Positions 51,964-63,935 of a DNA stretch of 64,000 nucleotides are shown in pieces. The DNA is taken from assembly GCA_030142905.1 (NCBI GenBank), contig JASJOG010000053.1, forward strand, positions 186,001-250,000. The letters are read 5' to 3'. Origin of the DNA: Heliopora coerulea (lineage: Eukaryota > Cnidaria > Anthozoa > Scleralcyonacea > Helioporidae). Every line of letters starts with the position of its first letter. Position 1 is the first letter of the stretch. The notes beneath the pieces were generated by a model. The model ran no database searches and was not told the DNA's origin. It worked only from the letters and a program-made list of their open reading frames with translations. The translations under genes and the position numbers were made by a program.

Positions 51964-53907
51964 ATGAACCTAAACGGAATTTTAAATCAAGGAAACACAT
52001 GTTTTGTCAACTGTGCGTGTCGCAGTCACTTCTTTGGACAAGAAGTTTTTCCGAAGGGCTCAGTCAACTCTGGCACAACAGGAAACGATGCACCGTCAGG
52101 ATCAACACAGGTAATTAAAAGGTCAAAGCTTGGCCCCCTTGAAAGCATCGAACACATGTGTAGTTTTTTTAAAATACTTATAGGTCTATTTGGTAGATTG
52201 AATAATCCATATTGTTACCAAAATTAAGCTTACTCTCATCTTACCACAAAGTATTCCTCACTTTCATTTCCAATCCCCAACTCCCCCCGGAAAAAGCACC
52301 CTTCACGCTCAGAACCCTGACTATGCTACTGACTCCCTTATTCACAGTAAGATACGTTTTTGATTGGAAAGTACTCCCAATCACTAGCACTTGGATTAAG
52401 TTTTGTATTGGCATTTACTGAATAGAAAAATAAATATAAATTACACAAATGGAAAAGCTAGTTAATTATTTATTCATTTATTGACAAATACACTGTAGCT
52501 AATTAGATAAATAAATAAATAAATAAACAAGGAACAAGACTAATGGCCAATTTTCTTCAGGCAGTCAAACTAATATTAAATGTTGCAATGCACATGCAAT
52601 TCAAGAAATATACTGTTCGTTCAAACTTATACATTAGTTTTTAATTTCATTTAAAAACAGGTAAACAATGCTTGATGGCTGCACATTAGGTTTCTTCAAA
52701 CTCTACCAGAAAGAACCAGCAGTTGTACGATCATCATCGTTGCTCTCCTGCTTACCACTAATTATCAGTGGTTTTCAAAGAGGATCACAGCAGTGTGCAG
52801 CAGAATTTCTACAAGGGTTCTGGAGGTTGTTGGGTGAAAATGCTGACTATCTTCAAACAATAGGCTTGATACCTAAAACATGCAATTTGAAATTTCTAAG
52901 GTCATTGTATTTCACTCTTAAGAGTGACATTTTATGCAGTGAATGTAACAACATCACAACTAGCAGTGTAATGGAGACAGTTTTGCCTTTGCCAGTTACT
53001 AAGGTACAGTACAATAACATACTCAGCATTACCATTATTTATCCATACATTCAGTTATTAATTCTGACCAACCCTTTTTATGGGACAAAATTTGCAAGAT
53101 ATTTTGGATGAATATTCAGCTCCTGTGCAACTGGAACAACCATACAATTGTGAAGGGTAGGCCAGTATTTTTACTTGTACATCATCTCCTATTCTTCAGC
53201 TACAATACCTGTATGCAAGGATCACATGACTGCATTACTGTATAGCCAAAATCAACTCATTAATAATGCCACTGGGTTAACCTCACCACTGTCTAAACAG
53301 TATAGAGGAATGTGTAATTTTTTACTTTTTGGATGAATCAAATTAGAAAAATTTGATTAAAATCAAAGAGCAATTTGTGGCCAAATACACCCAGTAAGTA
53401 ATGCACTGTAACAAGATAATTCTTGAACAGTTGACTTCTTAGCACAAGTTCTGGAGAGGACTTACAGTGTATAATTTATGCTGGGCTCCAAATTTCAAAA
53501 TTATAGTTCATTTTGGCAACCAAAATATTCTTTCTGGGCACCTACAGAACAGACTTAACTTGGAGACTCATGCTGTGCAGGCATGGAATGGTATAAGCAG
53601 TCATTAGAGCACAGAATTTTGTGTTTAGACAGTGGAGTCCTCATGTTGCACTTGATGAAGACTTGTAATATTTGCTGTCCTAAAGGTGTAGGAAAGCAAC
53701 AGATGCATGGAAAAGGAAATTGACTTGTGATGCACCAAATTTGTTATGCATTCAACTAATGAGATTTGGTATAAATGGTCAAAAGCTTCACAAAAAATAG
53801 ATTACCCATTGGAGCTCGAATTTCCTCAGTTTTCAACAGGTACTGACAAGCAAATCACAACTGCAAAAATTAAATATCAGCTGTGTTCAGTCATTATCCA
53901 TCAATAA
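51964..53907 (+). pseudogene. USP-type deubiquitinase, decayed
   Basis: Exon 1 (51964-52110) has the USP Cys box GILNQGNTCFVNC. A second block (about 52690-53003) has QQCAAEFLQGF and a Cys pair, SDILCSECNN, as in USP fingers. A third (about 53080-53156) reads LQDILDEYSAPVQLEQPYNC. A fourth starts at 53686 (GCRKATDAWKR, PNLLCIQLMRF). This last exon hits TAG at 53798-53800; the homology continues one frame over after an A6 run (DYPLELEFPQF, then YQLCSVIIH) and stops at TAA 53905. No His box (GHY) follows and exons 2-3 do not join in phase. A processing or assembly error at A6 is the alternative. Confidence 0.65.
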
Positions 53908-54361
53908 TGAAGTCAGTGAAGATGACCATTTAGAAGATAACTGTTCAACAGACATGAAGTTGAATCCAGCTGAAAACACAAAGGATGTCTCAATCACTAA
54001 AATCCTCAAACTACACCATGAGGTTTCAGCAGACATCAAATTAAAACTAAAAAATGAGGACAATAATTTTAAAAATTGTTACTACAAATATCTAAGAACC
54101 TACAGGAAAATTGTTAAACCATGTAGAGGCCAATCACCGGTGGCATCACTTTCAAGTGCATATGTATCTTTTGGCAAGCAGCAAAATGGTAACTTCTTGC
54201 CAGTTTTACACAATGGCTCAAAGATGTGTGTCCAGCCAACATTGATTTCACAAAGAAAGACAGGAATAAAATCATCTTGTGCACAACCACCAGGACCAAG
54301 ACCAAATTTCAAAATTAGTCAAAAAAGAAAAGGAAGATCAACAGATGGGGGGGGGGAATGA
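53840..54361 (+). CDS. Unassigned open frame overlapping the USP remnant
   Basis: An open frame follows tttcaacag, begins VLTSKSQLQKLN, then runs through a Glu/Asp-rich stretch and a basic, Pro-containing tail (QPPGPRPNFKISQKRKG) to a G-run and stop at 54361. From 53840 to 53905 it overlaps the USP-like frame. It may be the spliced C-terminus of the same gene or a chance frame. No domain recognised. Confidence 0.3.
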   Translation, partial: VLTSKSQLQKLNISCVQSLSINNEVSEDDHLEDNCSTDMKLNPAENTKDVSITKILKLHHEVSADIKLKLKNEDNNFKNCYYKYLRTYRKIVKPCRGQSPVASLSSAYVSFGKQQNGNFLPVLHNGSKMCVQPTLISQRKTGIKSSCAQPPGPRPNFKISQKRKGRSTDGGGE

Positions 54362-54890
54362 GTAAGAAAATACAATGGCATAATTTGGGCATCAACATCA
54401 AAAATAACTTGGCAAATGCTGGGCCAAAATAATAATGTATAATATAGAACAAATAAAACCAAATCTATTATCTAACTCTTCTGTTGTTTTGTGTAATGTC
54501 ATTAATATTAATTTTAATACCAAACTGGAAAGAAAAATCTCTACACTATTTACCATTGGTAAGGTTTATGTTTGTCTGGTATCCACAGTAAGTTATGAAA
54601 ATGGATGAACACTTATGTACACATAATATTACATTTTCATTTACCAGTTCTGATGTAAATACAGTATGCTGAAAGCCCAACATGTTATGGTACCACACTG
54701 TAGATACAGCATAGACAAGTGAAAGCAACTTGTTTTAGTAAAAAAAAAAATGTAATATTAAAAACAAACATTATTATGTTATCGAAACTTCCATTAATAC
54801 AGTTTCAATAGTTGGATAGAATAGTTATACAGAAATGTAAATGGTGTTTCTAGTTGTGTCGCAATTACTCAATTGGCCAGTCTCGGCCAG

Positions 54891-54975
54891 CATAATTATA
54901 ATTGATGTGATTGTGGTAACGTGGTAATTAAGAGAACAGCTTGACAGCGTGCGTATTAAGAACATAATTATAATT
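54891..54975 (+). repeat. Single-arm relative of the 11.9-kb fold-back element
   Basis: agagaacagcttgacagcgt at 54931 onward, continuing gcgtattaagaacataatta, matches the right arm end at 11945-11983. The 13-mer cataattataatt occurs at 54891-54903 and 54963-54975, although part of the second copy may belong to the element. Confidence 0.55.
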
Positions 54976-55230
54976 ATTTCGTATTTCAGTTTTCATAATA
55001 CAAATCTAGTTTCCCCGAATCTTCCAGCACGGTCGTTAGCCGAAAATGACTTCAGCTCAATTTATTCTGCAATTGGGCGATGAAATTAACTCTTGATGAC
55101 TATACACCGTCGTTGTAATACAAAACATGACAGATTTGGATTTCTTACATTGAGAAAACGACTGTGTGACGGGATCTCGACGGAATCACCCGGAACAATT
55201 TGCATATTTGATCACAAAAAAATTTTTGCT

Positions 55231-55291
55231 GCGCGAGGACATGTACATCAGAGGTACCGACACCGAGTGGGACTTCTGATGTTATTCTGTG
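55231..55291 (+). repeat. Related right end of the 43-kb transposon family
   Basis: ggacatgtacatcagaggta and cgagtgggacttctgatgtt...ttctgtg match, in inverted orientation, the left terminal region at 43058-43130. It is a solo end or truncated copy. Confidence 0.55.
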
Positions 55292-56552
55292 ATTACGTCT
55301 TAGAGAAGCAATGAAAGGGCGTAAAAAGGTGAGATATACTTATCATTCATTATTTTCTAAAAGATTTCGGGGCCTACGCGTTCGATTAACAAAACTAACT
55401 TATTTGGTATCTGTTAAATGGGACCTGTGATAATGGTGACATGATCGGTATAAAACGTAGTTCACTCAGTAAGCTTTCAATTCAAAGAAGTTTGTGTAAA
55501 TCGGAGACAATCACGGATATTGTTCAATTTCCTGGTGTAATATTCAAGACTGTGACATGTTTTTTTTTACCGGCCCCTCTTCAAACAAGCGGCGGCTTGG
55601 CTTTGCTTCCGCTTTTAACTTTCGTTTTGAAGCATAAAACAAAATTTTGTCATTTTTATGGTTGTGTTAATTATCATGTGCGTATTCGTTTTTGTCAGCT
55701 GCAGCGACAAGCCGTGCTTGTAATCATACAAGTTTTAAAGTTAGCCTTTTGATAAGACTAAAACGTAGTGGGTAATATTCAGCCACATGCCCAACGTCTT
55801 CGATGACGACTGTGGAGATGTGAAATATTCCGGACAAAACGAGCCCATCTGCGAACCTCGTAGAAGAAACTTCAAAGGAACTATGAAATAACTGTATCTG
55901 AATTTTATCTAAACAAAATTGTTACTCTGGAATATATAGCTAGAGGCGGTAAAAGACCACTTGCATTTATTTCCCCACTGGAGAAAAAATACGTATAAAC
56001 AAAACTTTCCATAAATTATTCGATCTGTTGAATTCGGAACTCAGAAGTTGTCCTCTAGATCGGTTGTTTAGCATATAAGTGCAAGTGGTCAATCGCATAC
56101 AACAAGTGTTGAAACAAAAATCATTTGACATTTGTTATGGTAATGCCTGGTTCACACTAGCGACATAAGCATAAGGACAAGATCAACACGAAAACAAGCA
56201 TGACATTTCCTCTGAGACTTCCAAAGGTGAAACAACGAGAATACTTCTTTGTTTCATCTTTGGTTCGGTTTTTGGCTTATGCTTAGACTATGATCTTATT
56301 CTTATGCTTAGGACGATCCTTATGTCGCGGGCTTGACTTCATTCCTTTGTTTTGCCTTTTGTTTTAACCTTACATGTATGTTTAATATGCTTGTGCTTAT
56401 GTTCAAGTGTGAACCAGGCTTAATGGTTCCAAATCACCTAGTTAAACTTGTTGGAAACATTTAATTTCCAACCTGGTGTCTGTATCTTCAAAATTTAAGA
56501 AACATAACTCCTATAGCTAGTGTTATGAGCAAGCCAAGGAATTTTACACAAT
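55292..56552. other. Intergenic with dispersed repeat copy B
   Basis: 55985-56070 is the second copy of the repeat found in the last ferlin intron (4262-4350). Nothing else is recognised; the frame 55441-55752 has no familiar domain. Confidence 0.4.
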
Positions 56553-56850
56553 TTCTAACATTGTTGATAAATTATGCTTGATAGTAGGAAGGCTGAGGTG
56601 GTTTGGGCACATTAGACAAAGAGAGGAAGGTCACATATTGAGAAGAGCTGTAGAGTTGGAGGTGGCATGGAAGAGACCGGTGGGAAGGCCTAGGAAGACC
56701 TGGAGGCAGGGAGTGGAGGAGAACCTGAGACATTTGAATATCAGGGAAGATATGGCCGATGATAGGCAACAGTTGAGACACCTCATACCTCGTCCGACCC
56801 TACCAGTGGGACAAGATGGACATTAAACCAGGATGATGATGATGATGATG
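56553..56850 (+). mobile_element. 3' end of a non-LTR retrotransposon (RTE/craniate-like LINE)
   Basis: The frame to TAA 56824-56826 reads RLRWFGHIRQREEGHILRRA, then GRPRKTWRQGVEENLR, the classic C-terminal end of LINE reverse transcriptases. It ends in (gat)n repeats at 56832-56857, a usual RTE-type 3' tail. The rest of the element is missing (5' truncation). Confidence 0.8.
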
Positions 56851-56857
56851 ATGATGA

Positions 56858-57555
56858 TAATTGTCATAACTTCCTTGTATGGTTACATAGTTATTATGTG
56901 CTTGTTGCTGAGAGTACTTGATATTTTACATTTGAGAAATATTTATGAATTTCTTAGTGGAAGACATTCTGTCATTCTTGATTTTTGATCTTTTACAATG
57001 TTTGTGTGTAATTTTGGTTAGAACCAGCTACTATACTTGTCATAATGTTCAAACAATGTTGTAATCCTCACGTCAACCCTTTCATATTTTTTATTTTTGC
57101 CCTTTAAAGATTGGGAGAAATAACATGTCTTGCATTTATTGAGTATTCAAACATGTCCCAGTGCCACTTCACAGGTTAGGTGATTTGTGTACTAATGCAT
57201 ACCAAGTGAATAAAATGAACTACTATTTTATGCTCTTCATCATAATTGTCAGGTTGGTCCCATGTTGTTCATTGAAGGAGAAAGAGAGTAGGGGACTTAT
57301 AGGCAGAGGTCATAAGAAAAATTATTAATTTTTTTTATGTATGAAATAAGGAAAAGGTCTGTTGCTGTCAACTGCAATAAATTTGGCTACCATTGTATAA
57401 TGGTTTGTATTTGATTGAAAACAAAATATTTGAAGAGAAAATTATACATCAAATATTAAACCACATCAGGCCAAGTTAAAAACTACTTTCAGGTGTCATT
57501 ATAGTTTATCTTAAATTAGCCAAAGTTTAATAACAAATTCCACATTAGGCAAATA

Positions 57556-57598
<43 letters not shown>

Positions 57599-59667
57599 CT
57601 AAGATGGAAACAAAAAATTATAATCTCATTTGTGACCCAAAATGCTTTACTAGTATGATATATCTGTGTATACCAGGGGTTTTTGGGTTTTTTTTTTTGT
57701 TTGTTTTTTTTTCCAATCACGCCTGAGGTGTAAGTACTGTAATGGCATTGTCAATATAACAGGGGTTGAATTTAACTTCAGATATTATCCTTTTACAGTA
57801 GCAGAATTTAATTAGGAGAACTTTGGCTTTTATAAACCCACAATGTGATGAACAGTACTGGGTTATCCAAAAAAGATCCAGTGTAGTTCTGGTTACTACA
57901 GCTTATGAACTGGATATTAAATAACTAGCTCATAAAAATTACTAAGCCTGCTATAGTAAAAAGGAGGTTCATAACTAACTAGTTTGCTGAAAAAGTGTGT
58001 TTTTTACATTCTTTTTTTGTTTTGGGTTTTTTTTAGCACTGTGTATATTATTCAAGGAAATACTTTTTTGTTTCTCTTACAGCCCATGCTGCTGCATTTG
58101 TGTAGTTGTGTGGTCTTCTAAAGGCATTAGCAAAATGGGATTTTCCATATTTGGACTTACAATACTACAATGTGAGTGGAATGTTGCTGGATGCTTTTAA
58201 CGAAGAGTGTAAAGGTTTGGAACAAGATCCCAATTCACATTTCACCTGCATTGTCTTTGAACAATAAAATCTTGGTATACTGTATAAATTCAAACCAATC
58301 GTGCTGAAGTTTCAACCTCACTCAAAGAATGTTGGGAGAATGTTTGTTTTGGAGTGGGGACCCTAGTAGAAAGTTCAAACTGGTAGTATTCTGCAAGAAA
58401 TTATCAAAACAACATACTGATGTTTTGAGCAAAAGCCTTTCACTGTGGTAAAATTTGATGAAGCCCTTTAGCTCCAAATGACATTATCTCATTTTCATGT
58501 TTTTTTGTTGGTGTTTTTTGGCAGAGTACTGCACTAGTCTACCTTAACGGTTTAAACTTTTTGTAGAGTGTATACAAAAGACTTTCATTTTACCTGTAAA
58601 GTAGCTGTAGAATCAATTAAGACATGTTTACTTGATGAAACTCATAAAATCCACAATCATATGAGAAAAAATTGAAGAATATTGCATGCTTTCTAGATAA
58701 CTCTCACAGAATGAAATATAAAATTTTTTTGTTCAAATATATTTCCATAAAAGGGGTTCAACCAGTGGCTTAGGAATGAATTTCATTTTATGGGGCTGAA
58801 GTCAGCATAAACAAATATAGCCCTGGAAAAACAATAGATTTTTAAAGCCTCTTAAAATGCTGCCAAAATCATCTGTGTACTGAAATTACTATTGTTTGTT
58901 CACAATTGATATGTCCCCTTTCCATTGAATAATACAGTATTTTCTATGCACTGTATACAAAATACTGGGTTTTGTTTGAGACCTAGTAATCTTGAGCACT
59001 GAAACTCAATGTTGGACTGATACAGTTCTTGCAGCCTCTGAGATGGCTGCACTACATGTCCATTGCATGTGTTGAATAAAAGTTTTTCAATTTCCAACAG
59101 TAGCTTCAAACTTTCTTGATCTAATCTGTGCTCCTCTATAGCTGTCTAGGTACACTGACTACCCATCTATCAGTAAAATCTTCAAAATCTCTTAGAGATA
59201 GGTCAAGTGTTAGTCCATAAACATGGCTGAATGTTGCATCAGCTGCTTTTGAACCAGTGAAGATAAAAAGCTACTATTGTAATGCTTGACCCATTTTGGA
59301 GAGCTCAGCCTGACATTTAAATGCACAGGGGACTGAAGTCCCCGTAGCCTCCCCACTTCCTTTGCTTATGGTTGCAACCCCAGTAACCCTCCACTGAATC
59401 TGCCAGTGAACCATAACAAAATGCTGTCTTCAAAATCTGTCATTGCTTTCTCCATGCACTTTTTCCTTACATGCAGCTCACACATATACCAACAAAAGTG
59501 GCTCTGTGTTGATGATCATTAACTTGCCTACTGATTTGCCAGTCACTAGTCACAGCATTTTACCCTGTGCATTTAAACAACTAGTCTGTCAACTAGTGCA
59601 ATATTTTTTTTGATCTTTGGTTCTAGTTTTCAAGGAACAGCAAATGGTCAAATTGTATTCCTGACTG
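56858..59667. other. Intergenic, AT-rich, no supported gene
   Basis: Contains a (TA)n microsatellite at 57558-57597 and T-rich runs near 57690 and 58030. No coding frame was recognised. Confidence 0.5.
57558..57597 (+). repeat. (TA)n microsatellite
   Basis: About twenty uninterrupted ta units. Confidence 0.95.
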
Positions 59668-59709
59668 TTGAACTTAATCGGTGTTGAATGCAGTACTATA
59701 CACATAGCC

Positions 59710-62700
59710 ATGTCACACGGTGTAAACTCATCAGCAAGTGAACCAGAAAAATTTGTGGAAGGTCGAACCTTTGAAAAAGTTCAGAAGGTTCTTTCTAGAA
59801 TTTTCAAGCAGGAATATTTCCCCAAATTTACAGAAAATGAAATGACAGTAAGTGCTTTCATTATTTTTTATTTTATTTATTTCTATTTTCAATTTTTGTT
59901 CCTAATAGTTAATATATATCATTTATTTTTGAAATTCACTTAAACTATATTATGCTATTAGTACTGTGCAGGCAACCTCTAAACAAAAGGTGCTGTAATT
60001 ATTCCAGTGCTATTGATTAAGTAAGCATGACTTGGGCTCACCTGCACACTCCTGGCTTTGATCTGTTTGTTCTACTGATCCCGCTAGGTGACAAGTATAT
60101 TTTCATGAATCACATTCACTAGATTAATATCCCCAGACTATAAATGAGAAATATGCTCATTTTTCAGTTGTAATAATGCTCTTTCTTTTTTTTATTTTGT
60201 CTACACCGTACACAATTTTATTCTGTGAATGTAGTTTGCAGTGGCGAAGCCAGCGGTCATGCTGGTCATACTGAGCATGACCAAGAATATTCCAGAGTTA
60301 AGAATTTTTTTAAATGCTTGAAAATGGATGTTTGCTTTGAAATGTTTTTTTAAAAAATCAAATGAGGCGTTAGTGAATTATGCGGTGAGTTACATGCATT
60401 GGTGATCTGTGGCAAGTCATGCTTATCTCAGATAGCAGGACCTAGACGAAATTTGTGCATCATTAGATTGGCCAAAGTATCCCTTGCGCATGCGCACCTT
60501 GCCAATTTTGGGCTTCAGGTCATGGTGATTTCCAATAGCACGACTCCTGTTATTTAAAATTCAGTAGCAATACTAATAGCGATTAAATAGCGAATAAAGG
60601 CGAATATAGATCAAAGTCAACCATGTGGATCTTCAGAACGACTGGGGCGTCATATCTCAGTTCCTGAGGAAGTCTTTTACTGCCAGAAATGTGAGCGAGC
60701 AGAAAGTTATCGTTGGTTGAAGACCTATGCCGAAGCTCATGATCAAGACGAGGGACATGATGTTCCAAGAGGTTTGGTATACGAAGGATTGGCTATGTCC
60801 TAGTGAAGACAAGGAGCGTCTCTTTTGCTGGCCTTAGTTGCTCTTTCGACCTGGAGTTTCACAACATCTTGCTGTATAAAGTGTCAGTTTTCCCATGACA
60901 TTTCAAGTTTGTGAAGGACTTTCTGTGTCATCTGGAATGTTATGACATTTATGCATTCAGGCACATCATTAATTTTTGATGTGGTTTATTATTGTATGAT
61001 GATGTTTGGTGAATTAATAGACAAGTTGCTGTATGAAGTGTCAGTTTCACTGTGGCATTTTCAAGTATGTGAAGAACTTCCTGTATTATCTGGAATATTA
61101 TGACATTTATGCATTCAATCAGATCATTTTTAATGTAGTACATTACTATGATAAATATTTTGCTGATTAAATAGACAAGTTGCTGTATGAAGTGTCAGTT
61201 TCACTATGAGATTATCAAGTTTGTAAAGGACTTTCTGTATCATCTGGAATATTATGACATTTATACATTCAGATTATTATTGATGTGGTTCATTATTATA
61301 TGATAACCTTTTTGCTGATTATATACACAAGTTGGTGTATGAAGCATCAGTTTCATCATGACATCAAGTTGGTGAAAGACTTTCTGTACCATCTGGAATA
61401 TTATGATATTTATACATTCAGCCAGATTATTATTGATGTGGTTCATTATTATATGATGACTTTTTGCTGATTAAATAGACAAGTTGCTGTATGAAGTGTC
61501 AGAAATATTCATTCAGTATTTCTGTTTCTCCATGACATTTTCAAGCTATTCATTACTGTGATGACTTTTTGCTGGTTAAGAATGTGCTGCCTGCCATTTG
61601 TACATCTGCATGCATGATGTGATGAATTCAGTGAAAAATCTTTACAAAGGAAAGAAAAGCCATTCACAGTGAAACTGAATGCAATGAACAAGTCCATGAA
61701 AGAAGACTTGAGGTGAACTCAGTGTTAAAAGCATTGAGGACCAATTCAATTAAGTATTTTTCAAGCATAATCATGGTAAATATTTTATACTTACAGTAAG
61801 TCTCCACTTGCTATGTTTAGTTAAACAGTAATGTTGGCCTAGACTTGCTCATCAGTCATGGCTATCAATATTGGATTCACTCACAGCTTTGTCAGTGCTC
61901 CATAAGTGTGGCAATAGGCTCTGACATAAGATAAAACAGCCCAAAATATGTTGTACTTTGCTTACTTTAAACAACATTTTGTGATGCTCAGAATTCTTAA
62001 AAACTATCCTCAAAATGCAGGAAATGGCATTTCCGAGACTCCAGATTTCAAAATTTTCTGGGGGAGCATGCTTCTGGACCCCCCTAGAGGGGGCTTGCGC
62101 CTTCGGCGCTCGCATTCACTCTGAAGTCACAATAGCATGACCAGTCATTTATGGTTAGCTTCGCCACTGGTAGTTTGAGTGTTTAATGGCATAAGAATTG
62201 TCTCAGTCATATTTCCAACGGTCGGTCTAGTGTCTAAAACCCGCGGTACGTGTATTGTAGCTATTGTGCTCAAGCTGTTGCACTTGCTTGACTTCCATTT
62301 GCATTCTTAAAGTAGACGTGGATACCATTTGGTTGGGGACAACCTCTCTTCTAACTCGGCAATATCAGTCTTAAATTGTGCAAAATCTGAAAAAATCCTA
62401 GGGTTCATAAAATACTCAAATCCAAAACCAGCTGAGAAATTTAAAGAATGTAAAACAAAGCCAAATCCAAACAAAAGCAAAATCTTGAAAAACCTAAGGC
62501 TTAGGTTAGAAAACGAGCAACTATCCATCTATCCAAATTCTCTGAATTTTGATTTTGCTTTATCAACATGTATCATTAAATACTGCTGGGGATTTTGGTT
62601 ACAAGAAACTCGGCGAAAATTATTTCAAACTCGAGTATTAACCCACATTCATGTTTGGTTTCAATTTCAAGTGGACATGTTAAATAAAATAACTGTCCTA

Positions 62701-63529
62701 TTTCCTATATTATCTCTTTTTGTTTCTTATCCCTTACTGTATTTATTCCAATAAACGTCCCCCTTCCAAGAAACTCCCTCCTCCAAGAAACGCGCCCCAG
62801 TAAACCAAATGGAGCTATTTTTGAAATTGTGAAATCCTTCAAGACCTGCGCGCTTAACCATCAGGTCGACAGATCTGAAGATCGCTTCATTCACTGTTTC
62901 AAGGAAGAACAACCGTTTGAAGCTGGAGCGAGACAGCTTCAGTCTCAACTGTCATTCCTGCAAGAATCCGTTGGGCCCGATACTTTTAACTACATCGCTG
63001 ATTCCGATATTGAGGACGCAGATGACGAACTATTTTATCTTTGAGTCGGATGACAATGATATGGAAATTTTGTGAAAACTTCATTGTTGAATTATTTGAA
63101 AAATTTCTTGTTTTTAATCGTACATTCTGATGTTGAAGTCGCAGTTGACGAACCTTCTATTTTTACTATTGACGCTGAAGACGGTGAAATTGACATTGGG
63201 TAAATATTTGTGTGAAATCGTGTAAATGTTTTCTATTTTTAAGGTTGAAATATTAAATTTTTAAATAAAACACCCCTCTCTAATGGACTCATCTCCCTAA
63301 AACGCCACCCAATAGAGCTCAATTTTTTAATAAACGCCCAGGGCGTCTATTTGAATAAATACGGTATATGAAAACTTGCAATTATCCGAAGTCAAGATTC
63401 CCATAAAGCGGTATCCGATAATTCCCTTTCTACTGCTTTATGATTACCTATGTTGTATCTAATCTTTGTTCAAAGGACGAGGCACTTCAGTGTGTAGACA
63501 ATCAGAAGGAAATGCAAGATGTATTGAAG
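59710..63529 (+). CDS. SAMD9-like: SAMD9-like paralog 3, first two exons (runs off window)
   Basis: Exon 1, 59710-59847, reads MSHGVNSSASEPEKF..., KVQKVLSRIFKQEYFPKFTE and ends at gaca/gtaagt (phase 0), the same donor context as paralog 2 exon 1. An in-frame Met at 59668 is an alternative start. Exon 2, 63476-63529, is 54 nt, phase 0, DEALQCVDNQKEMQDVLK, matching paralog 2 exon 2 (DDALDCLKSESEMRDLLK) in length, phase and pattern. Together they form the start of the SAM-like domain. The intron is 3.6 kb and holds two DNA transposons. The AlbA_2 and NTPase exons would lie beyond 64000. Confidence 0.72.
60239..62169. mobile_element. 1.93-kb non-autonomous hAT element with perfect 8-bp duplication
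   Basis: Ends are cagtggcgaagccagc and gttagcttcgccactg, hAT-type termini. The octamer gtagtttg flanks it exactly at 60231-60238 and 62170-62177. It contains no transposase; the interior is largely a tandem repeat array. Inserted in intron 1 of SAMD9-like paralog 3. Confidence 0.9.
60869..61510 (+). repeat. Tandem array of ~154-bp units inside the hAT element
   Basis: ttgctgtatgaagtgtcag or a close variant starts at about 60869, 61026, 61180, 61332 and 61484, giving a period of 152-157 bp. Each unit also contains a ctggaatattatgacattta block. Four full units plus part of a fifth. Confidence 0.85.
62735..63366. mobile_element. pogo-like miniature element
   Basis: The left end tactgtatttattccaataa and the right end (inverse taccgtatttattcaaatag) form 23-bp inverted repeats with few mismatches, of the pogo/Tigger type, with TA at both borders. 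An internal frame 62829-63044 (DRFIHCFKEEQPFEAG..., ending in an acidic DSDIEDADDELF) may be a relic of a transposase C-terminus. Lies in intron 1 of paralog 3. Confidence 0.7.
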
Positions 63530-63548
63530 GTATTTTTGTAGCATACTC

Positions 63549-63935
63549 ACTTTATAAGTCAGCGATAGAATCACCAGGCGGGGATCGTAAACGTGTAACA
63601 AATGTCAGAGCCCAGCATATAATACGAAGGATAGACATTTTAAATGGAGAACTAACAAGTAAATTTTAAAGTAGTTTAATGGATCTAACGTTTCGTCGCA
63701 AAGCTTGCAACACCTTCAGAGATAAATAACAAACACCTGCATGTGTTAGCATTTGCCTGTCACTATATAATTAGCGTCACTGTGTTTGTTATTTATCTCT
63801 GAAAATGTTGCAAGCTTTTCGACGAAACGTTAGATCCATTAAACTATTTTAAAATTTACTTGTTACTTCTCTATTCAAAATGCCTATCCTTCGTATCATA
63901 TGCTGGGCTCTGATATTTGTAGACTTTATAAGTCA
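63549..63935. repeat. Fold-back element with 139-bp arms, 13-bp direct repeats
   Basis: Arms 63598-63736 and 63782-63920 are imperfect inverses (cores ggatctaacgtttcgtcg and cagagataaataacaaacac) around a 45-bp loop. The 13-mer actttataagtca flanks at 63549-63561 and 63923-63935. It starts 20 bases after the donor of paralog 3 exon 2. Confidence 0.75.

Noticed and set aside
60869..61510. CRISPR-like array
   Set aside because: The ~154-bp units are contiguous tandem repeats without spacers, and the genome is eukaryotic.
62329..62754. A 141-codon open frame as a gene
   Set aside because: Lys/Asn/Phe-rich translation of AT-rich DNA, no domain, and its end overlaps the pogo-like terminus.
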